A stretch of 64,000 nt of DNA from Sphingomonadales bacterium (GCA_017302615.1 JAFLDB010000012.1:19130-83129), one strand, 5' to 3'; positions 1 to 8,566 are shown, counted from the first letter of the stretch. Notes: generated from the sequence alone by a model not told the origin. A program made the numbers and translations.

Positions 1-616
1 ACATCGAGCTTCGAGGATACCTTCGCACCGCCCACAACGGCACACACTGGGCGGACCGGCGCACCAAGCGCGGCCTCAAGCGCTTTCAGCTCCGCTTCCA
101 TCGATCGGCCGGCATAGGCCGGCAGCAGATGGGCCAGTCCTTCGGTGCTGGCATGGGCGCGGTGCGCGGCGGAGAAGGCATCGTTGACGTAGATGTCGCC
201 ATTGGCGGCAATCGCCTTGGCCAGTTCCGGATCGTTCTTTTCCTCGCCCTTCCAGAAGCGGGTGTTCTCCAGCATGGCGATATCGCCCGGCTGGAGGATG
301 CCGATCGCCTGGCGAACCACATCGCCCGCCACTTCCGGCACGAACATCACTTCCTTGCCCAGCACGGCCTGGACCGCGTCGAGCGTCATCGACACCGACA
401 TGGTCGAGACCCGTTCCCCCTTGGGGCGGCCGAAGTGCGCCAGCAGCAGCACCTTGGCGCCCTTGGCGACAAGTTCGAGGATCGTCGGGGCCGAAGCCCG
501 CACGCGCGTATCGTCGGTGACGGCCCCGTCCTGCATCGGCAGGTTGAGATCGACCCGGACAAGGGCGACCTTGCCGGTCAGGTCACCGAGATCGTCGAGC
601 GTGCGGAACTTGGTCA
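1..616 (-). CDS. pgk: Phosphoglycerate kinase, N-terminal half (cut by window edge)
   Basis: Phosphoglycerate kinase makes ATP and 3-phosphoglycerate from 1,3-bisphosphoglycerate in cytosolic glycolysis. About 205 N-terminal residues are present, roughly half of the usual 400. The substrate-binding N-domain is recognisable from [13 protein letters not shown] near residues 19-31, then [12 protein letters not shown] and the later FVPEVAGD and [16 protein letters not shown] stretches. The ATG at 616 lies 13 bases after the gap stop codon, so it is co-transcribed with gap and tkt. The gene is incomplete only because the window starts inside it. Confidence 0.96.
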
Positions 617-629
617 TTCTCGGCCTTCC

Positions 630-1637
630 TTACAGCAGCTTGCCCATCGCGCCGGCGGTATCGACCATGCGGTTGGAGAAGCCCCATTCGTTGTCGTACC
701 AGCTCAGCACGCGCACCAGCTTGCCGTCGATCACAGCCGTTTCCAGGCTGTCGATGGTGCTGCTGTTCGGGCAGTGGTTGTAATCGATCGAGACCAGCGG
801 CTCGTCCGAGAAGCCCAGCACGCCCTTCAGCGGGCCTTCGGCCGCGGCCTTGAGCAGCGCGTTGACTTCTTCCTTGGTGGTGTCGCGCTTCGGCTGGAAA
901 GTCAGGTCGACAACCGAGACGTTCGGGGTCGGCACGCGGATCGCCGAGCCGTCCAGCTTGCCCTTCAGTTCGGGCAGCACTTCACCCACGGCGCGGGCGG
1001 CGCCGGTGGTGGTCGGGATCATCGACATCGCGGCAGCGCGGGCGCGGCGCGGATCTTCGTGGATCTGGTCGAGGATCTTCTGGTCGTTGGTATAGGCATG
1101 GACCGTGGTCATCAGCCCGCGCTCGATCCCGATCGCATCGTTCAGCACCTTGGCAAACGGCGCCAGGCAGTTGGTGGTGCACGAAGCGTTGGACACGATG
1201 GTGTGCGCGGCTTCCAGCTTGTCGTGGTTGACGCCGTAAACGACGGTCAGATCGACATTCTTGCCGGGGGCCGAGATCAGCACCTTCTTGGCACCGGCGG
1301 CCAGGTGCTTTTCGCAAGAGGCGCGGTCGGTGAAGAAGCCGGTGCATTCCAGCACGATGTCGATGCCCTGCGCGCCGTGCGGCAGGTTGGCGGGATCGCG
1401 CTCGGCCGTCACGTGGATGCGCTTGCCGTTGATGACCAGGTCATTGCCGTCGACTTCGACCGTGCCCGAGAACGGCCCGTGGACCGAATCGCGCTGGAAC
1501 AGCATGGCATTGGCCTTGGCCGAGGCCAGATCGTTGATCGAGACCAGCTCGATATCGTGATCGGTCCGCTCGAGGATGGCGCGCGCCACATTGCGCCCGA
1601 TGCGCCCGAAACCGTTGATCGCAACCTTGATCGCCAT
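630..1637 (-). CDS. gap: Glyceraldehyde-3-phosphate dehydrogenase, type I
   Basis: This enzyme oxidatively phosphorylates glyceraldehyde 3-phosphate to 1,3-bisphosphoglycerate, with NAD(P) as cofactor, in the cytosol. The 335-residue product has the usual length. It starts with the Rossmann motif [13 protein letters not shown]. The catalytic cysteine, about C153, lies in [12 protein letters not shown], and the C-terminal [13 protein letters not shown] stretch is characteristic of the family. It is the middle gene of tkt-gap-pgk: 17 bases after tkt and 13 before pgk, which implies one transcript. Whether it prefers NAD or NADP cannot be decided by eye. Confidence 0.97.
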   Translation of the reverse strand: MAIKVAINGFGRIGRNVARAILERTDHDIELVSINDLASAKANAMLFQRDSVHGPFSGTVEVDGNDLVINGKRIHVTAERDPANLPHGAQGIDIVLECTGFFTDRASCEKHLAAGAKKVLISAPGKNVDLTVVYGVNHDKLEAAHTIVSNASCTTNCLAPFAKVLNDAIGIERGLMTTVHAYTNDQKILDQIHEDPRRARAAAMSMIPTTTGAARAVGEVLPELKGKLDGSAIRVPTPNVSVVDLTFQPKRDTTKEEVNALLKAAAEGPLKGVLGFSDEPLVSIDYNHCPNSSTIDSLETAVIDGKLVRVLSWYDNEWGFSNRMVDTAGAMGKLL

Positions 1638-1654
1638 GGTGAGAACTCCTGCTT

Positions 1655-3628
1655 TTAGCGGCCCAGCCGGGCCTTGATCTGGGGGACAATCTTGTCAGCC
1701 GTGAGGCCGAAGTAATCATAAAGCTGATCGGCCGGGGCCGAGGAACCGAACCGGTCGATGCCGATGGTCAGGCCGTCGCCGACATATTTCTGCCAGCCGA
1801 GCGTCACCCCGGCCTCGATCGAGACCTTGAGCACGCCGGCGGGGAGCAGGTCGGCGCGGTAGGCCGCGTCCTGCGCGTCGAACAGCTCGGTGCAGGGCAT
1901 CGAAACGACATCCGCACCGATCCCTTCGGCTTCCAGCGCCTTGGCACTGGCCAGCGCGATTTCCACTTCCGAACCGGTTGCCACCAGCACCACCTGCCGC
2001 GCGGCTTCGGCGGCTTTCAGGCGGTAGCCGCCCTTGGCCGAAAGCATTCCGCCTTGCTCACGCAGCTGCGGCAGGTTCTGGCGCGAGAGGGCGAGCGCCG
2101 AGGGCGTGCCTTCCGCTTCCAGCGCCAGCGCCCAGCATTCGGCGGTTTCAACCACGTCGGCCGGGCGGAACACCAGCAGGTTGGGAATGGCCCGCAGGCT
2201 CATCACGTGTTCGATCGGCTGGTGGGTCGGCCCGTCTTCGCCCAGACCAATCGAATCGTGGGTCAGGACATAGACCACTTGCGCATGCTGGATGGCCGAC
2301 ATGCGGATCGCGTTACGGCAATAGTCGGCAAAGACCAGGAAAGTCCCGCCATAGGGTACCAGCCCGCCGTGCAGCGCCATACCGTTCATTGCCGCGGCCA
2401 TGCCGAATTCGCGGATGCCGTAATGGACGTGGCGACCGGTGTAATCATCCGCGCTGAAAGTGGCGGTGGCCTTGGTCTTGGTCAGGTTCGATCCCGTCAG
2501 GTCGGCGCTGCCGCCGATCAGGGCCGGAAGCTGCTCGGTCAGCGGGCCCAGCGCCATTTCGCTGGCCTTGCGGGTGGCGACCTTCTGCGGGCTGGAAATC
2601 AGACCGTCGATATAGTCCTTGAGCGCGGGGACAGCCTTGCCCTTCAGCCCCTGCTGCCCGGCCTCGAACGCGGCCCGGTTCGGCGAAGCGGCGAGGCGCG
2701 CTTCCCATGCGGCGCGCTCGGCCGCGCCTTTCGCACCCAGCGAGCGCCAGTCGGCCAGGATGTCCGCCGGAACTTCAAACGGAGCGGCCGTCCAGCCCAG
2801 CGCTGCGCGCGCGGCGGCCACTTCGTCGGCGCCCAGCGGGCTGCCGTGGACGCTGTGCGATCCGGCCTTGTTGGGCGCGCCCTGCCCGATCACGGTCTTG
2901 CAGGCGACCAGCGATGGGCGCGGATCGGCGGCGGCTTCGGCCAGCGCGCGGGCGATATCGGCAAAATCGTGCCCGTCGCAGCGGGTCACGTGCCAGCCGC
3001 TGGCGGCATAGCGGGCGGGAATGTCCTCACAGGTCGACAGCGCGGTATCGCCGTCGATGGTGATGGCGTTATCGTCCCACAGCACGTTGAGCTGGCCCAG
3101 CTTCAGCGTGCCGGCCAGGCCCACGGCCTCGTGATTGACGCCTTCCATCAGGCAGCCGTCGCCGGCGATCACCCAGGTGCGATGGTTGACGAGGTCATCG
3201 CCGTGGACCGCATTGAGGTGCCGTTCGGCCATCGCCATGCCGACCGCCATGGCCAGACCCTGACCCAGCGGACCGGTGGTGCATTCCACGCCCGGCAGCT
3301 CGGTGTTTTCCGGGTGGCCCGCGCAGGGGCTGTGCAGCTGGCGGAAATTGCGGATGTCGTCCATCGTCGGCGCTTCGTACCCGGTCAGGTGCAGCAGCGC
3401 GTAAATCAGCATCGAGCCGTGACCGGCCGACAGGACAAAGCGGTCCCGGTCCGGCCACTTCGGCGCGGCGGGATCGAACTTCAGGAACTGCGAATAGAGC
3501 ACGGTCGCCACGTCGGCCATGCCCATCGGCATGCCGGGGTGGCCCGAATTGGCCGCCTGGACCGCGTCCATCGAAAGCACGCGAATGGCATTGGCCATGG
3601 GCGTGAGGCGGTCCGGGGTGACAGTCAT
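1655..3628 (-). CDS. tkt: Transketolase
   Basis: Transketolase is a thiamine-diphosphate enzyme that moves two-carbon ketol units between sugar phosphates in the pentose phosphate pathway. The product has 657 residues, the normal size. The ThDP/Mg motif [13 protein letters not shown] is near residue 155. The N-terminal [13 protein letters not shown] and the central pyrimidine-domain [13 protein letters not shown] are also typical. I chose the ATG at 3628 ([16 protein letters not shown]), which has a GGGAG-like ribosome site upstream; a TTG nine codons earlier is a less likely start. It heads the tkt-gap-pgk operon and diverges from the zapA group. Confidence 0.96.
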   Translation of the reverse strand: MTVTPDRLTPMANAIRVLSMDAVQAANSGHPGMPMGMADVATVLYSQFLKFDPAAPKWPDRDRFVLSAGHGSMLIYALLHLTGYEAPTMDDIRNFRQLHSPCAGHPENTELPGVECTTGPLGQGLAMAVGMAMAERHLNAVHGDDLVNHRTWVIAGDGCLMEGVNHEAVGLAGTLKLGQLNVLWDDNAITIDGDTALSTCEDIPARYAASGWHVTRCDGHDFADIARALAEAAADPRPSLVACKTVIGQGAPNKAGSHSVHGSPLGADEVAAARAALGWTAAPFEVPADILADWRSLGAKGAAERAAWEARLAASPNRAAFEAGQQGLKGKAVPALKDYIDGLISSPQKVATRKASEMALGPLTEQLPALIGGSADLTGSNLTKTKATATFSADDYTGRHVHYGIREFGMAAAMNGMALHGGLVPYGGTFLVFADYCRNAIRMSAIQHAQVVYVLTHDSIGLGEDGPTHQPIEHVMSLRAIPNLLVFRPADVVETAECWALALEAEGTPSALALSRQNLPQLREQGGMLSAKGGYRLKAAEAARQVVLVATGSEVEIALASAKALEAEGIGADVVSMPCTELFDAQDAAYRADLLPAGVLKVSIEAGVTLGWQKYVGDGLTIGIDRFGSSAPADQLYDYFGLTADKIVPQIKARLGR

Positions 3629-3799
3629 TTGGGCGGCTCCCGAGATGAAGCGCAAGAAATGCGGCGATTCGGCGCGAGGCTTCCTTTGCGAAGGCAGGCC
3701 CCCCCGTCAAGGCAAGCCCACTGCCCTGCCCGCCCAAACCGGGGAAAATCGGCTTGGCAAACCTTTGCCCCGCCGCCGGCTTGCGATAACCATGGCGTC

Positions 3800-3979
3800 A
3801 TGGATGCAGACCGCACCACCCGCGCGCTCGCCCGGATCGAGCAGGCCCTGGCCCGGATCGAGGCCGCAGCGCGCCAGCCCCGCGCCGCCGAAGTGCAGCG
3901 CCGCCATGACAAGCTGAAAGCGGCGGTGCAGGATTCGCTCCAGCAGCTCGACCTTCTGATCGAGGGGACCCAGGGATGA
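3800..3979 (+). CDS. Small conserved coiled-coil protein upstream of zapA
   Basis: This 59-residue protein begins MDADRTTRALARIEQALARIEAA and is almost entirely charged, heptad-like helix, so a short coiled coil is expected. It ends 7 bases before zapA and is probably co-transcribed with it. Small helical genes of this kind sit before zapA in related alphaproteobacteria, which suggests a role linked to division or cell-envelope assembly, but no function can be assigned from sequence. It has no signal peptide or membrane segment and is presumably cytosolic. The ATG at 3800 is the first in-frame ATG that leaves the repeated ARIEQ/ARIEA helix intact. Confidence 0.7.
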   Translation: MDADRTTRALARIEQALARIEAAARQPRAAEVQRRHDKLKAAVQDSLQQLDLLIEGTQG

Positions 3980-3986
3980 TCAGGCG

Positions 3987-4286
3987 ATGAGCAACGTTTC
4001 GCTGCAGATCGGCGGACGCTCCTATACCGTGGCCTGCGCCGCGGGCGAGGAAGACCATGTCGCCGGGCTTGGCAAGCTGATCGACGAGAAAGTCCAGTCG
4101 ATGGGCGGCGGCCACAACGAAGTGCGCCAGCTGCTGTTCGCCGCGCTACTGCTGGCCGACGAATTGCACGAAGCGCGCCACCGCGCGCCTGCGACCGCCG
4201 CTCCTGCTGCCGGGCCGGACCATTCCGCCGCACTGGAAGCCATTGCCGACCGGCTCGAAAAATGCGCCGCAGCCCTTGAGGGCTGA
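3987..4286 (+). CDS. zapA: Cell division protein ZapA
   Basis: ZapA binds FtsZ and promotes bundling of its protofilaments at the division septum. The 99-residue product has the family layout. A small N-terminal globular domain (VSLQIGGRSYTVACAAGEEDHVAGLGKLIDEKV, given here in outline only) is followed by a long helix that ends ALEAIADRLEKCAAALEG. An alanine/proline-rich stretch around residues 67-78 interrupts the helix. It follows the small coiled-coil gene by 7 bases. The -35 element of the 6S RNA promoter appears to lie in its last codons, an arrangement repeated in many proteobacteria where zapA, 6S RNA and 5-FCL are neighbours. Confidence 0.9.
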   Translation: MSNVSLQIGGRSYTVACAAGEEDHVAGLGKLIDEKVQSMGGGHNEVRQLLFAALLLADELHEARHRAPATAAPAAGPDHSAALEAIADRLEKCAAALEG

Positions 4287-4304
4287 GCCGCTCCGCCCTA
4301 TCTA
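4276..4304 (+). promoter_or_regulatory. Putative sigma-70 promoter of 6S RNA
   Basis: A TTGAGG -35 element (4276-4281) and a TATCTA -10 element (4299-4304) are separated by 17 bases. They would start transcription near 4310, just where the closing stem of the 6S RNA begins. The -35 element is inside the zapA coding end. Confidence 0.5.
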
Positions 4305-4307
4305 GGC

Positions 4308-4475
4308 AGACGACGGGTACTGCCCGGTACGAACCGACAGAATATCCCTGAGGCTATAAGCAATCCAATGGGGGCTGTCCCTGGTCGGACCCTGGTCCGG
4401 CACACATGGTCCCCACCTGACGTTAAAGGCGTCAGAGGATTTCCCCGGCAACGACCCATGGTGGTCCCGTCACCC
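4308..4475 (+). ncRNA. ssrS: 6S RNA
   Basis: 6S RNA mimics an open promoter and sequesters the housekeeping RNA polymerase holoenzyme in stationary phase. The gene-free interval between zapA and the 5-formyl-THF cyclo-ligase gene is the conserved location of ssrS. The interval can fold end to end: GACGGG at 4312-4317 pairs with CCCGTC at 4466-4471 as a closing stem. The interior contains long mutually complementary purine- and pyrimidine-rich arms around a central unpaired region. The boundaries are approximate and come from the closing stem and the promoter. Confidence 0.85.
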
Positions 4476-4501
4476 ACCCTTTCCGCCCCACGGAGCCGCG
4501 C

Positions 4502-5074
4502 GTGATCGACAAGAAGGAATTGCGCGCCCAGCTCAAGCGCCGCCGCGCCGATCATGTCGCGGCGATTCCCGATTTCCAGCGCGCCCTGCTGCTGCGCCGC
4601 CCGCCGGGTCCGGTAATGGCCATGGTGCCGGAAGGCGCGGTGATCGGCGTGTTTCACGAGATGCCGGGCGAAGTGCCGGCCAGCAACTATGCCCGCTGGT
4701 TCTTCGAGGCCGGGCACCGCATCGCCCTGCCGTGGTTTGCGGAGCGCGGCGCGCCGATGCGGTTTCGCGAATGGGCCAACCCGTTCGATGAGGACCTGCT
4801 GGAGCCCGATCCGTTCAAGGCCATGCAGCCGCGCGGCGATGCCGAACTGCTGGTGCCGGACGTGGTGTTCTGCCCGCTGCTGGGCTTTACCGCCAGCGGC
4901 CACCGGATCGGCTATGGCGCGGGCCATTATGACCGCTGGCTGGCGAACAATCCGCCCCATGCCGCAATCGGGCTTGCCTGGGATTGCCAGCTGGAGGAAA
5001 GCCTGCCGATCGAACCCCACGATGTGCCGCTGCACGCCGTGATCACCCCCACCCGCCTTTACGGACCCTTCTGA
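4502..5074 (+). CDS. 5-formyltetrahydrofolate cyclo-ligase
   Basis: This ATP-dependent enzyme converts 5-formyl-THF to 5,10-methenyl-THF in one-carbon metabolism. The 190-residue product carries the family signature GHRIGYGAGHYDRWLA at about residues 134-149, which covers the folate and ATP site, and an N-terminal basic helix KKELRAQLKRRRADH. It starts at GTG 4502 behind a GGAG-type ribosome site, directly after the 6S RNA. In many bacteria 6S RNA is co-transcribed with this gene, and the same is likely here. The stop overlaps the start of the DUF2842 gene (TGATG), so the two are probably translationally coupled. Confidence 0.93.
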   Translation: MIDKKELRAQLKRRRADHVAAIPDFQRALLLRRPPGPVMAMVPEGAVIGVFHEMPGEVPASNYARWFFEAGHRIALPWFAERGAPMRFREWANPFDEDLLEPDPFKAMQPRGDAELLVPDVVFCPLLGFTASGHRIGYGAGHYDRWLANNPPHAAIGLAWDCQLEESLPIEPHDVPLHAVITPTRLYGPF

Positions 5075-5289
5075 TGCGCACCGAACCGACCATTCGAATC
5101 CCGCTTGGCGTGCTGGGCCTGTTCATTGCCCTGATGGTCTATGGCGGCCTGGTGGCGCGTTATATCGCCCCGCTGATCGCCGATTGGCACGCGCTGGCCC
5201 AGACCCCGGTCTATATCCTGCTGGGCGTGGTCTGGCTGCTGCCGCTCAGGCGCTTCCTGATCTGGATGGAGACGGGGAAGCTGCGCTGA
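5074..5289 (+). CDS. DUF2842 family small membrane protein
   Basis: This 71-residue protein has two hydrophobic segments, about residues 10-30 (GVLGLFIALMVYGGLVARYI) and 42-58 (TPVYILLGVVWLLPLRRFL), which fits a two-pass inner-membrane protein. It matches my knowledge of DUF2842, an alphaproteobacterial family of unknown function that often follows 5-FCL. The start ATG overlaps the preceding stop codon. The C-terminal LIWMETGKLR, with a tryptophan-methionine-glutamate before the end, is typical of the family. The 3' end overlaps the convergent gene that starts near 5734. Confidence 0.8.
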   Translation: MRTEPTIRIPLGVLGLFIALMVYGGLVARYIAPLIADWHALAQTPVYILLGVVWLLPLRRFLIWMETGKLR

Positions 5290-5734
5290 GCGCCGCAATC
5301 CGCAGCAGGTCCTTGTTCCGCCCGAAGCGCCGCAACAGCGCGATCAGTTCGGCCCGTTCAGGCACATAGGCCCGGGCCGCGCCGATGCCGGCCGCGATCC
5401 GGGTCTGGGGCACGAATTCACGCCACGTGCCTGCCTCGAGAATGCAGAACCCCGCAAACAGCTCAACCGGCAGCGAGGCCTGGTTCCAGCGGTGAAACAC
5501 CGCCGAGCGGAACCGGCTGTCCGGCTGGCCGCGCCTGGGCTCAAGGCCGAGCCGGGCGAAGACGGCCTCGCAGTCACGCTGGTCCAGCAGGACGTCGACA
5601 TCCCGGATCTCGTCCGGATCGGCCCCGTGCAGCACCACGGCGGCGCTGCCCAGGATCCACCAGGGGTATCGCGCCAGCTCCAGCGCCGGCTGAAGCGCCA
5701 GCAAGGTTGATTCGAGGTCGCGATGGGCAATCAC
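5246..5734 (-). CDS. Nucleotidyltransferase-like (MNT/DUF-type) protein
   Basis: The 162-residue product carries WILGSAAVVLHGADPDEIRD followed by VDVLL. This resembles the GS...D-x-D pocket of nucleotidyltransferase-fold proteins related to antitoxin MNT or to DUF4269-like enzymes. A second glutamate-rich patch (VELFAGF) could supply the third metal ligand. The start is uncertain. GTG 5734 avoids overlap with the divergent MBL gene, but in-frame ATGs at 5797, 5803 and 5821 would extend the protein into it, and none has a good ribosome site. Its 3' end overlaps the DUF2842 gene by 44 bases. Substrate and partner are unknown; no HEPN-type toxin gene is adjacent. Confidence 0.6.
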   Translation of the reverse strand: MIAHRDLESTLLALQPALELARYPWWILGSAAVVLHGADPDEIRDVDVLLDQRDCEAVFARLGLEPRRGQPDSRFRSAVFHRWNQASLPVELFAGFCILEAGTWREFVPQTRIAAGIGAARAYVPERAELIALLRRFGRNKDLLRIAALSAASPSPSRSGSA

Positions 5735-5801
5735 GGTTGAGACTTGCCGCAGGCCTTCACATTCGGCAACCTGCCCGGAAAGAACGGGAGAGGACATCGG
5801 C

Positions 5802-6878
5802 ATGAAGCGGACATTGACCATCGCCCTTGGCGTGCTGGTGCTGGCGGGGGGCCTGTTCGCCCTGTTCGGGCGCAGCTGGCTGGCCGAACGGGCGTTCAGT
5901 ACCGCGCTCGATACCTCGGTCGGGGTCGATCAGACCGCCGGGTTCGAGGATGGCCTGCATGCCTATGTCTGCGGCTCCGGCTCACCCATGCCCGATGCGG
6001 CCCGCGCGGGTCCGTGCATCGCGGTGATCGCGGGGCAAAAGGGCTTTGTGTTCGATGCCGGATCGGGATCGATCCGCAAGCTGCAGCGGATGGGCTTTCC
6101 GATGGAGCGGATCGAGGGCGTGTACCTGACCCACCTCCATTCCGACCACATTGACGGGCTGGGCGAACTGCTGCTGCAGGCCTGGGTCGGCGGATCGCGC
6201 GGCGCGCCGCTGCCGGTTTCCGGCCCGGAAGGCACCGACAAGGTCGTCGCCGGACTGATGCAGGCCTATGAAATCGACAAGGGTTACCGCGTGGCCCACC
6301 ACGGCGAGGCGGTTGCCCGGCCCGGCGGCTTTGGCGGTGCGGCGCAGATCATCGCCCTGCCGGATGGCACCGACACTGCCGTGGTCTATGACCGGGACGG
6401 CATCCGCATCACTGCGATCCGGGTGATCCACGATCCGGTCAAGCCGGCCTTCGGTTTCCGCATCGATTACAAGGGCCGCTCGATCAGCATTTCGGGCGAC
6501 ACGGTCTATTCCCCGGCTTTCACCGCCGCGTCGAAGGGTGTCGACCTGATGTTCCACGAAGCGCTGAACCCGGAAATGATCGGTCGGCTGGGCCAGGCCC
6601 TGGCGCAGCGCGGGCGCAAGGATTCGGCCAAGATCATGGCCGACATTCCCGGCTATCACGCCAGCCCGGAAGACGCCGCGCGCAGCGCCAAGGAAGCCGG
6701 CGCGCAGACGCTGGTGCTCTATCATCTGGTCCCGGCCCCGCCGGCGCGGCTGATGGAGCCGATGTTCCTGGGCAAGGCGCCGTCGGTCTTCACCTGCCCG
6801 CTCAAGCTGGCCGAGGACGGCATGCTGATCCACCTGCCGGCGGGCGGCAAGACGGTGAAATTCGCTTCAGGATTTTGA
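5802..6878 (+). CDS. MBL-fold metallo-hydrolase, membrane-anchored
   Basis: This 358-residue protein has an N-terminal hydrophobic segment (about residues 4-23), so it is exported or anchored in the inner membrane. It also has a metallo-beta-lactamase fold. The metal motif THLHSDHIDG is at about residues 109-118, a later ISGDTVYS supplies the bridging aspartate, and YHLVPAPP near the C terminus supplies the last histidine. The layout resembles RNase Z/arylsulfatase-like members, so a phosphodiester or sulfate ester substrate is possible, but a periplasmic location argues against tRNA processing. A GGGAGAGG ribosome site precedes ATG 5802. The 5' end faces the divergent nucleotidyltransferase-like gene. 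Confidence 0.82.
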   Translation: MKRTLTIALGVLVLAGGLFALFGRSWLAERAFSTALDTSVGVDQTAGFEDGLHAYVCGSGSPMPDAARAGPCIAVIAGQKGFVFDAGSGSIRKLQRMGFPMERIEGVYLTHLHSDHIDGLGELLLQAWVGGSRGAPLPVSGPEGTDKVVAGLMQAYEIDKGYRVAHHGEAVARPGGFGGAAQIIALPDGTDTAVVYDRDGIRITAIRVIHDPVKPAFGFRIDYKGRSISISGDTVYSPAFTAASKGVDLMFHEALNPEMIGRLGQALAQRGRKDSAKIMADIPGYHASPEDAARSAKEAGAQTLVLYHLVPAPPARLMEPMFLGKAPSVFTCPLKLAEDGMLIHLPAGGKTVKFASGF

Positions 6879-6891
6879 GGAAAGTCCCAAG

Positions 6892-6968
6892 TGGCGCGAG
6901 TGACGGGGCTCGAACCCGCGACCTTCGGCGTGACAGGCCGACACTCTAACCAACTGAGCTACACCCGC
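6892..6968 (-). tRNA. tRNA-Asp (GTC)
   Basis: The 77-base cloverleaf has a 7-bp acceptor stem (GCGGGTG with CACTCGC, one G-U pair) and a TCGGC-CTGTCAC-GCCGA anticodon arm that gives anticodon GTC. It also has a GGTTCGAGCCC T-arm and an encoded CCA end at 6892-6894. It is a single gene on the minus strand, 13 bases beyond the MBL hydrolase stop. Confidence 0.97.
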
Positions 6969-6988
6969 GCAGCCACTTGGGAGCCGCG

Positions 6989-7017
6989 CCACTAGGCCAG
7001 CAGGCCGGGGCTGTCAA
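6989..7017 (-). promoter_or_regulatory. Putative promoter of tRNA-Asp
   Basis: Read on the minus strand there is a perfect TTGACA -35 (7012-7017), a 17-base spacer and a TAGTGG -10 (6989-6994). These sit about 20 bases upstream of the mature tRNA 5' end with a GC-rich discriminator. This differs from the TTGCCA/TATAGG promoters of the other three tRNA genes in the window. Confidence 0.55.
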
Positions 7018-7161
7018 CAGGGTTCGAAGGCGTTTTTTGCCGACCCCGGCCGAAGTGGTGAAACAGGCTGAATCGGGCGTTAACCATTCCTTTGCCCGGA
7101 TTTGCGAACAAGGCCCCGCTTCACTGCGAAGCACCGCAAACCGGGGGCCTGATTGACCGTG

Positions 7162-7605
7162 ATGTTTCGCCGCAGCCTTGCCAAGCTGGCCTGCGCCTTC
7201 GCGCTTGCCGCACCTGCCATTGCCCTGGCCGCGCCGCTCGTGGCGCTCGACAGCGCGGTGTTCGTGGAACGCGTGATGCCCGGCAAGGGCCGTCTGCTGC
7301 AACCGGCCAAGGCGCTCAAGCGCGGTGACCGGGTAGTCTATGTGGTGAGCTGGTACCGCATGGGCGGCCAGGGTGGTTTCACCGTTACCAATCCCCTGCC
7401 CAGCAAGGTCTATTTCCAGGGCAGTGCCGATGGCCGAGAGGAAGTCTCGATCGATGGCGGCAAGACCTGGGGGCGGCTCGATTCGCTGCGGATCGGCAAC
7501 CGCCTTGCCACGCCCGAAGACGTCACCCACGTCCGCTGGCGCGTCCCCGCGCACGAAGCGGCGCGCGGCCAGGGCCAGATCACCTACAGCGCAATCGTCC
7601 GCTAA
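7162..7605 (+). CDS. Secreted DUF11-like conserved protein
   Basis: The 147-residue protein starts MFRRSLAKLACAFALAAPAIALAA (given in outline), a clear Sec signal peptide with cleavage expected after ALA near residue 24. The mature part has a beta-rich pattern: ALKRGDRVVYVVSWYR, GFTVTNPLPSKVYF, then SIDGGKTWGRLDSLRI and VTHVRWRVP. This resembles the DUF11/conserved-repeat beta-sandwich seen in secreted and surface proteins, where a YVV...W and NPLP signature recurs. The exported location is supported; the function is unknown. It starts at ATG 7162 (or GTG 7159). It is isolated, and its stop overlaps the end of the convergent regulator gene by four bases. Confidence 0.75.
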   Translation: MFRRSLAKLACAFALAAPAIALAAPLVALDSAVFVERVMPGKGRLLQPAKALKRGDRVVYVVSWYRMGGQGGFTVTNPLPSKVYFQGSADGREEVSIDGGKTWGRLDSLRIGNRLATPEDVTHVRWRVPAHEAARGQGQITYSAIVR

Positions 7606-8132
7606 GCGACGATAGCCCGCCCCTGCTCGCTCAGCCGGTAGCGGCTGCCGGGCGGAAACCCGTCCTCCACCTCGCGCGCCACCAGCCCGTTGGCCAGCAG
7701 CGTCTGCAAGGTCTGCGACAGTGCGCGCGGGCTGGCCGGAGCGAGCGCGCGGGCCAGATCGTTGAACCGCTCCGCCCCCAGGGCAATCGCGCGCAGTGCC
7801 GGCAGGCTCCAGCGGGTCAGATCGCCGGGCGCTAGCCCCGCCCCCTCAAGCCGCGCCGCCAGTTGCGCGGCGATCGTCGCCACGGCGCGGCCTTCCGCGG
7901 TCAGAACATATTCGGGCCGCAGCGGATGGCCGTGGCCGGGATTGCGCGCGATCCAGCCCTGGGCCTGGGCCAGCTCCAGCGTTCGCACCAGGCTGTCACG
8001 CGGCAGGCCGAGCCGCCCCAGCAATTCGGCAAAGCGCAGGCCCGGCACGCCATCGAACCGCGCCAGCACCGGCAGCAGCCAGCGCTGCCGGGACAGCAAT
8101 TGCAGCAGTTCAGGTGGCAGCGTTGACAACAT
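7602..8132 (-). CDS. Winged-helix transcriptional regulator
   Basis: The 176-residue protein reads as two winged-helix units. One is near residues 5-75 (LLPVLARFDG...FAELLGRLGLPRDSLVRTLELAQAQGWIAR, shortened). The other is near residues 110-175 and ends in LANGLVAREVEDGFPPGSRYRLSEQGRAI, which is HxlR-like in its wing. No ligand-binding domain is apparent. The ATG at 8132 lies inside the promoter of the divergent VOC gene, so the protein is well placed to control that gene and its own expression. An upstream ATG (8183) would run into the VOC coding region and is less likely. Confidence 0.72.
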   Translation of the reverse strand: MLSTLPPELLQLLSRQRWLLPVLARFDGVPGLRFAELLGRLGLPRDSLVRTLELAQAQGWIARNPGHGHPLRPEYVLTAEGRAVATIAAQLAARLEGAGLAPGDLTRWSLPALRAIALGAERFNDLARALAPASPRALSQTLQTLLANGLVAREVEDGFPPGSRYRLSEQGRAIVA

Positions 8133-8150
8133 TTTTAGAGCAGATATATT
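8123..8150 (+). promoter_or_regulatory. Near-consensus promoter of the VOC gene, overlapping the regulator start
   Basis: TTGACA at 8123-8128 and TATATT at 8145-8150 are 16 bases apart in a markedly AT-rich stretch, 30 bases upstream of the VOC start codon. The regulator start codon (8130-8132, opposite strand) lies between the two elements. A repressor bound here would cover both genes. Confidence 0.6.
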
Positions 8151-8181
8151 TTTCAGACCGATTCGACAAGGGAGAATGACC

Positions 8182-8556
8182 ATGGCGCTGGCCTATGTTC
8201 CGGAAATGACCGCTTCGCTGGGCGTGACCAACCTCGATGCCGCGATTGCCTGGTACCAGGAGGTGCTCGGTTTCACCCTGCTCTACCGCACCGACGAGAT
8301 CGGCTGGTGCGAAATGAGCACCCACATCCCGGGCGTGAATGTCGGCCTCAGCCAGGTGATCGAGGTGCCGCAGGGCGGCGGGGCGACCAATGTCTGGACA
8401 GTGGTCGATATCGAGGCCGGCAAGGCCCAGCTGGACCGCCACGGCGTTCGCCAGGACGGCGATATCCAGACCGTTCCCGGCCTGGTCCGCCTGCTGACCT
8501 TTTACGATCCCGATGGCAACGCGATGATGCTGGCGCAGTCGCTCGCCGAAGGCTGA
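8182..8556 (+). CDS. VOC family (glyoxalase/bleomycin-resistance-like) protein
   Basis: This is a 124-residue protein with the betaalphabetabetabeta vicinal-oxygen-chelate fold. TASLGVTNLDAAIAWYQEVLGF opens the first module, and LLTFYDPDGNAMMLAQSLAEG, with the DPDGN turn and final beta strand, closes the second. Members include dioxygenases, glyoxalases and drug-binding proteins, and the substrate cannot be read from sequence. The second ATG (8182) is favoured because the GGGAG site at 8170-8174 then has normal spacing; the ATG at 8176 would be too close. Expression is probably governed by the divergent winged-helix regulator through the AT-rich 49-base gap. Confidence 0.82.
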   Translation: MALAYVPEMTASLGVTNLDAAIAWYQEVLGFTLLYRTDEIGWCEMSTHIPGVNVGLSQVIEVPQGGGATNVWTVVDIEAGKAQLDRHGVRQDGDIQTVPGLVRLLTFYDPDGNAMMLAQSLAEG

Positions 8557-8566
8557 CTGCAGCCTC

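Noticed and set aside
129..1658. Long plus-strand open frame of about 509 codons over gap and pgk
   Set aside because: It lies antisense to two clearly recognisable genes; its composition (His/Arg/Gly rich) is a mirror of GC-rich codons, and it shows no domain.
2054..3979. Long plus-strand open frame of 641 codons spanning tkt
   Set aside because: Only its last 59 codons (from 3800) make a plausible protein; the rest is antisense to transketolase.
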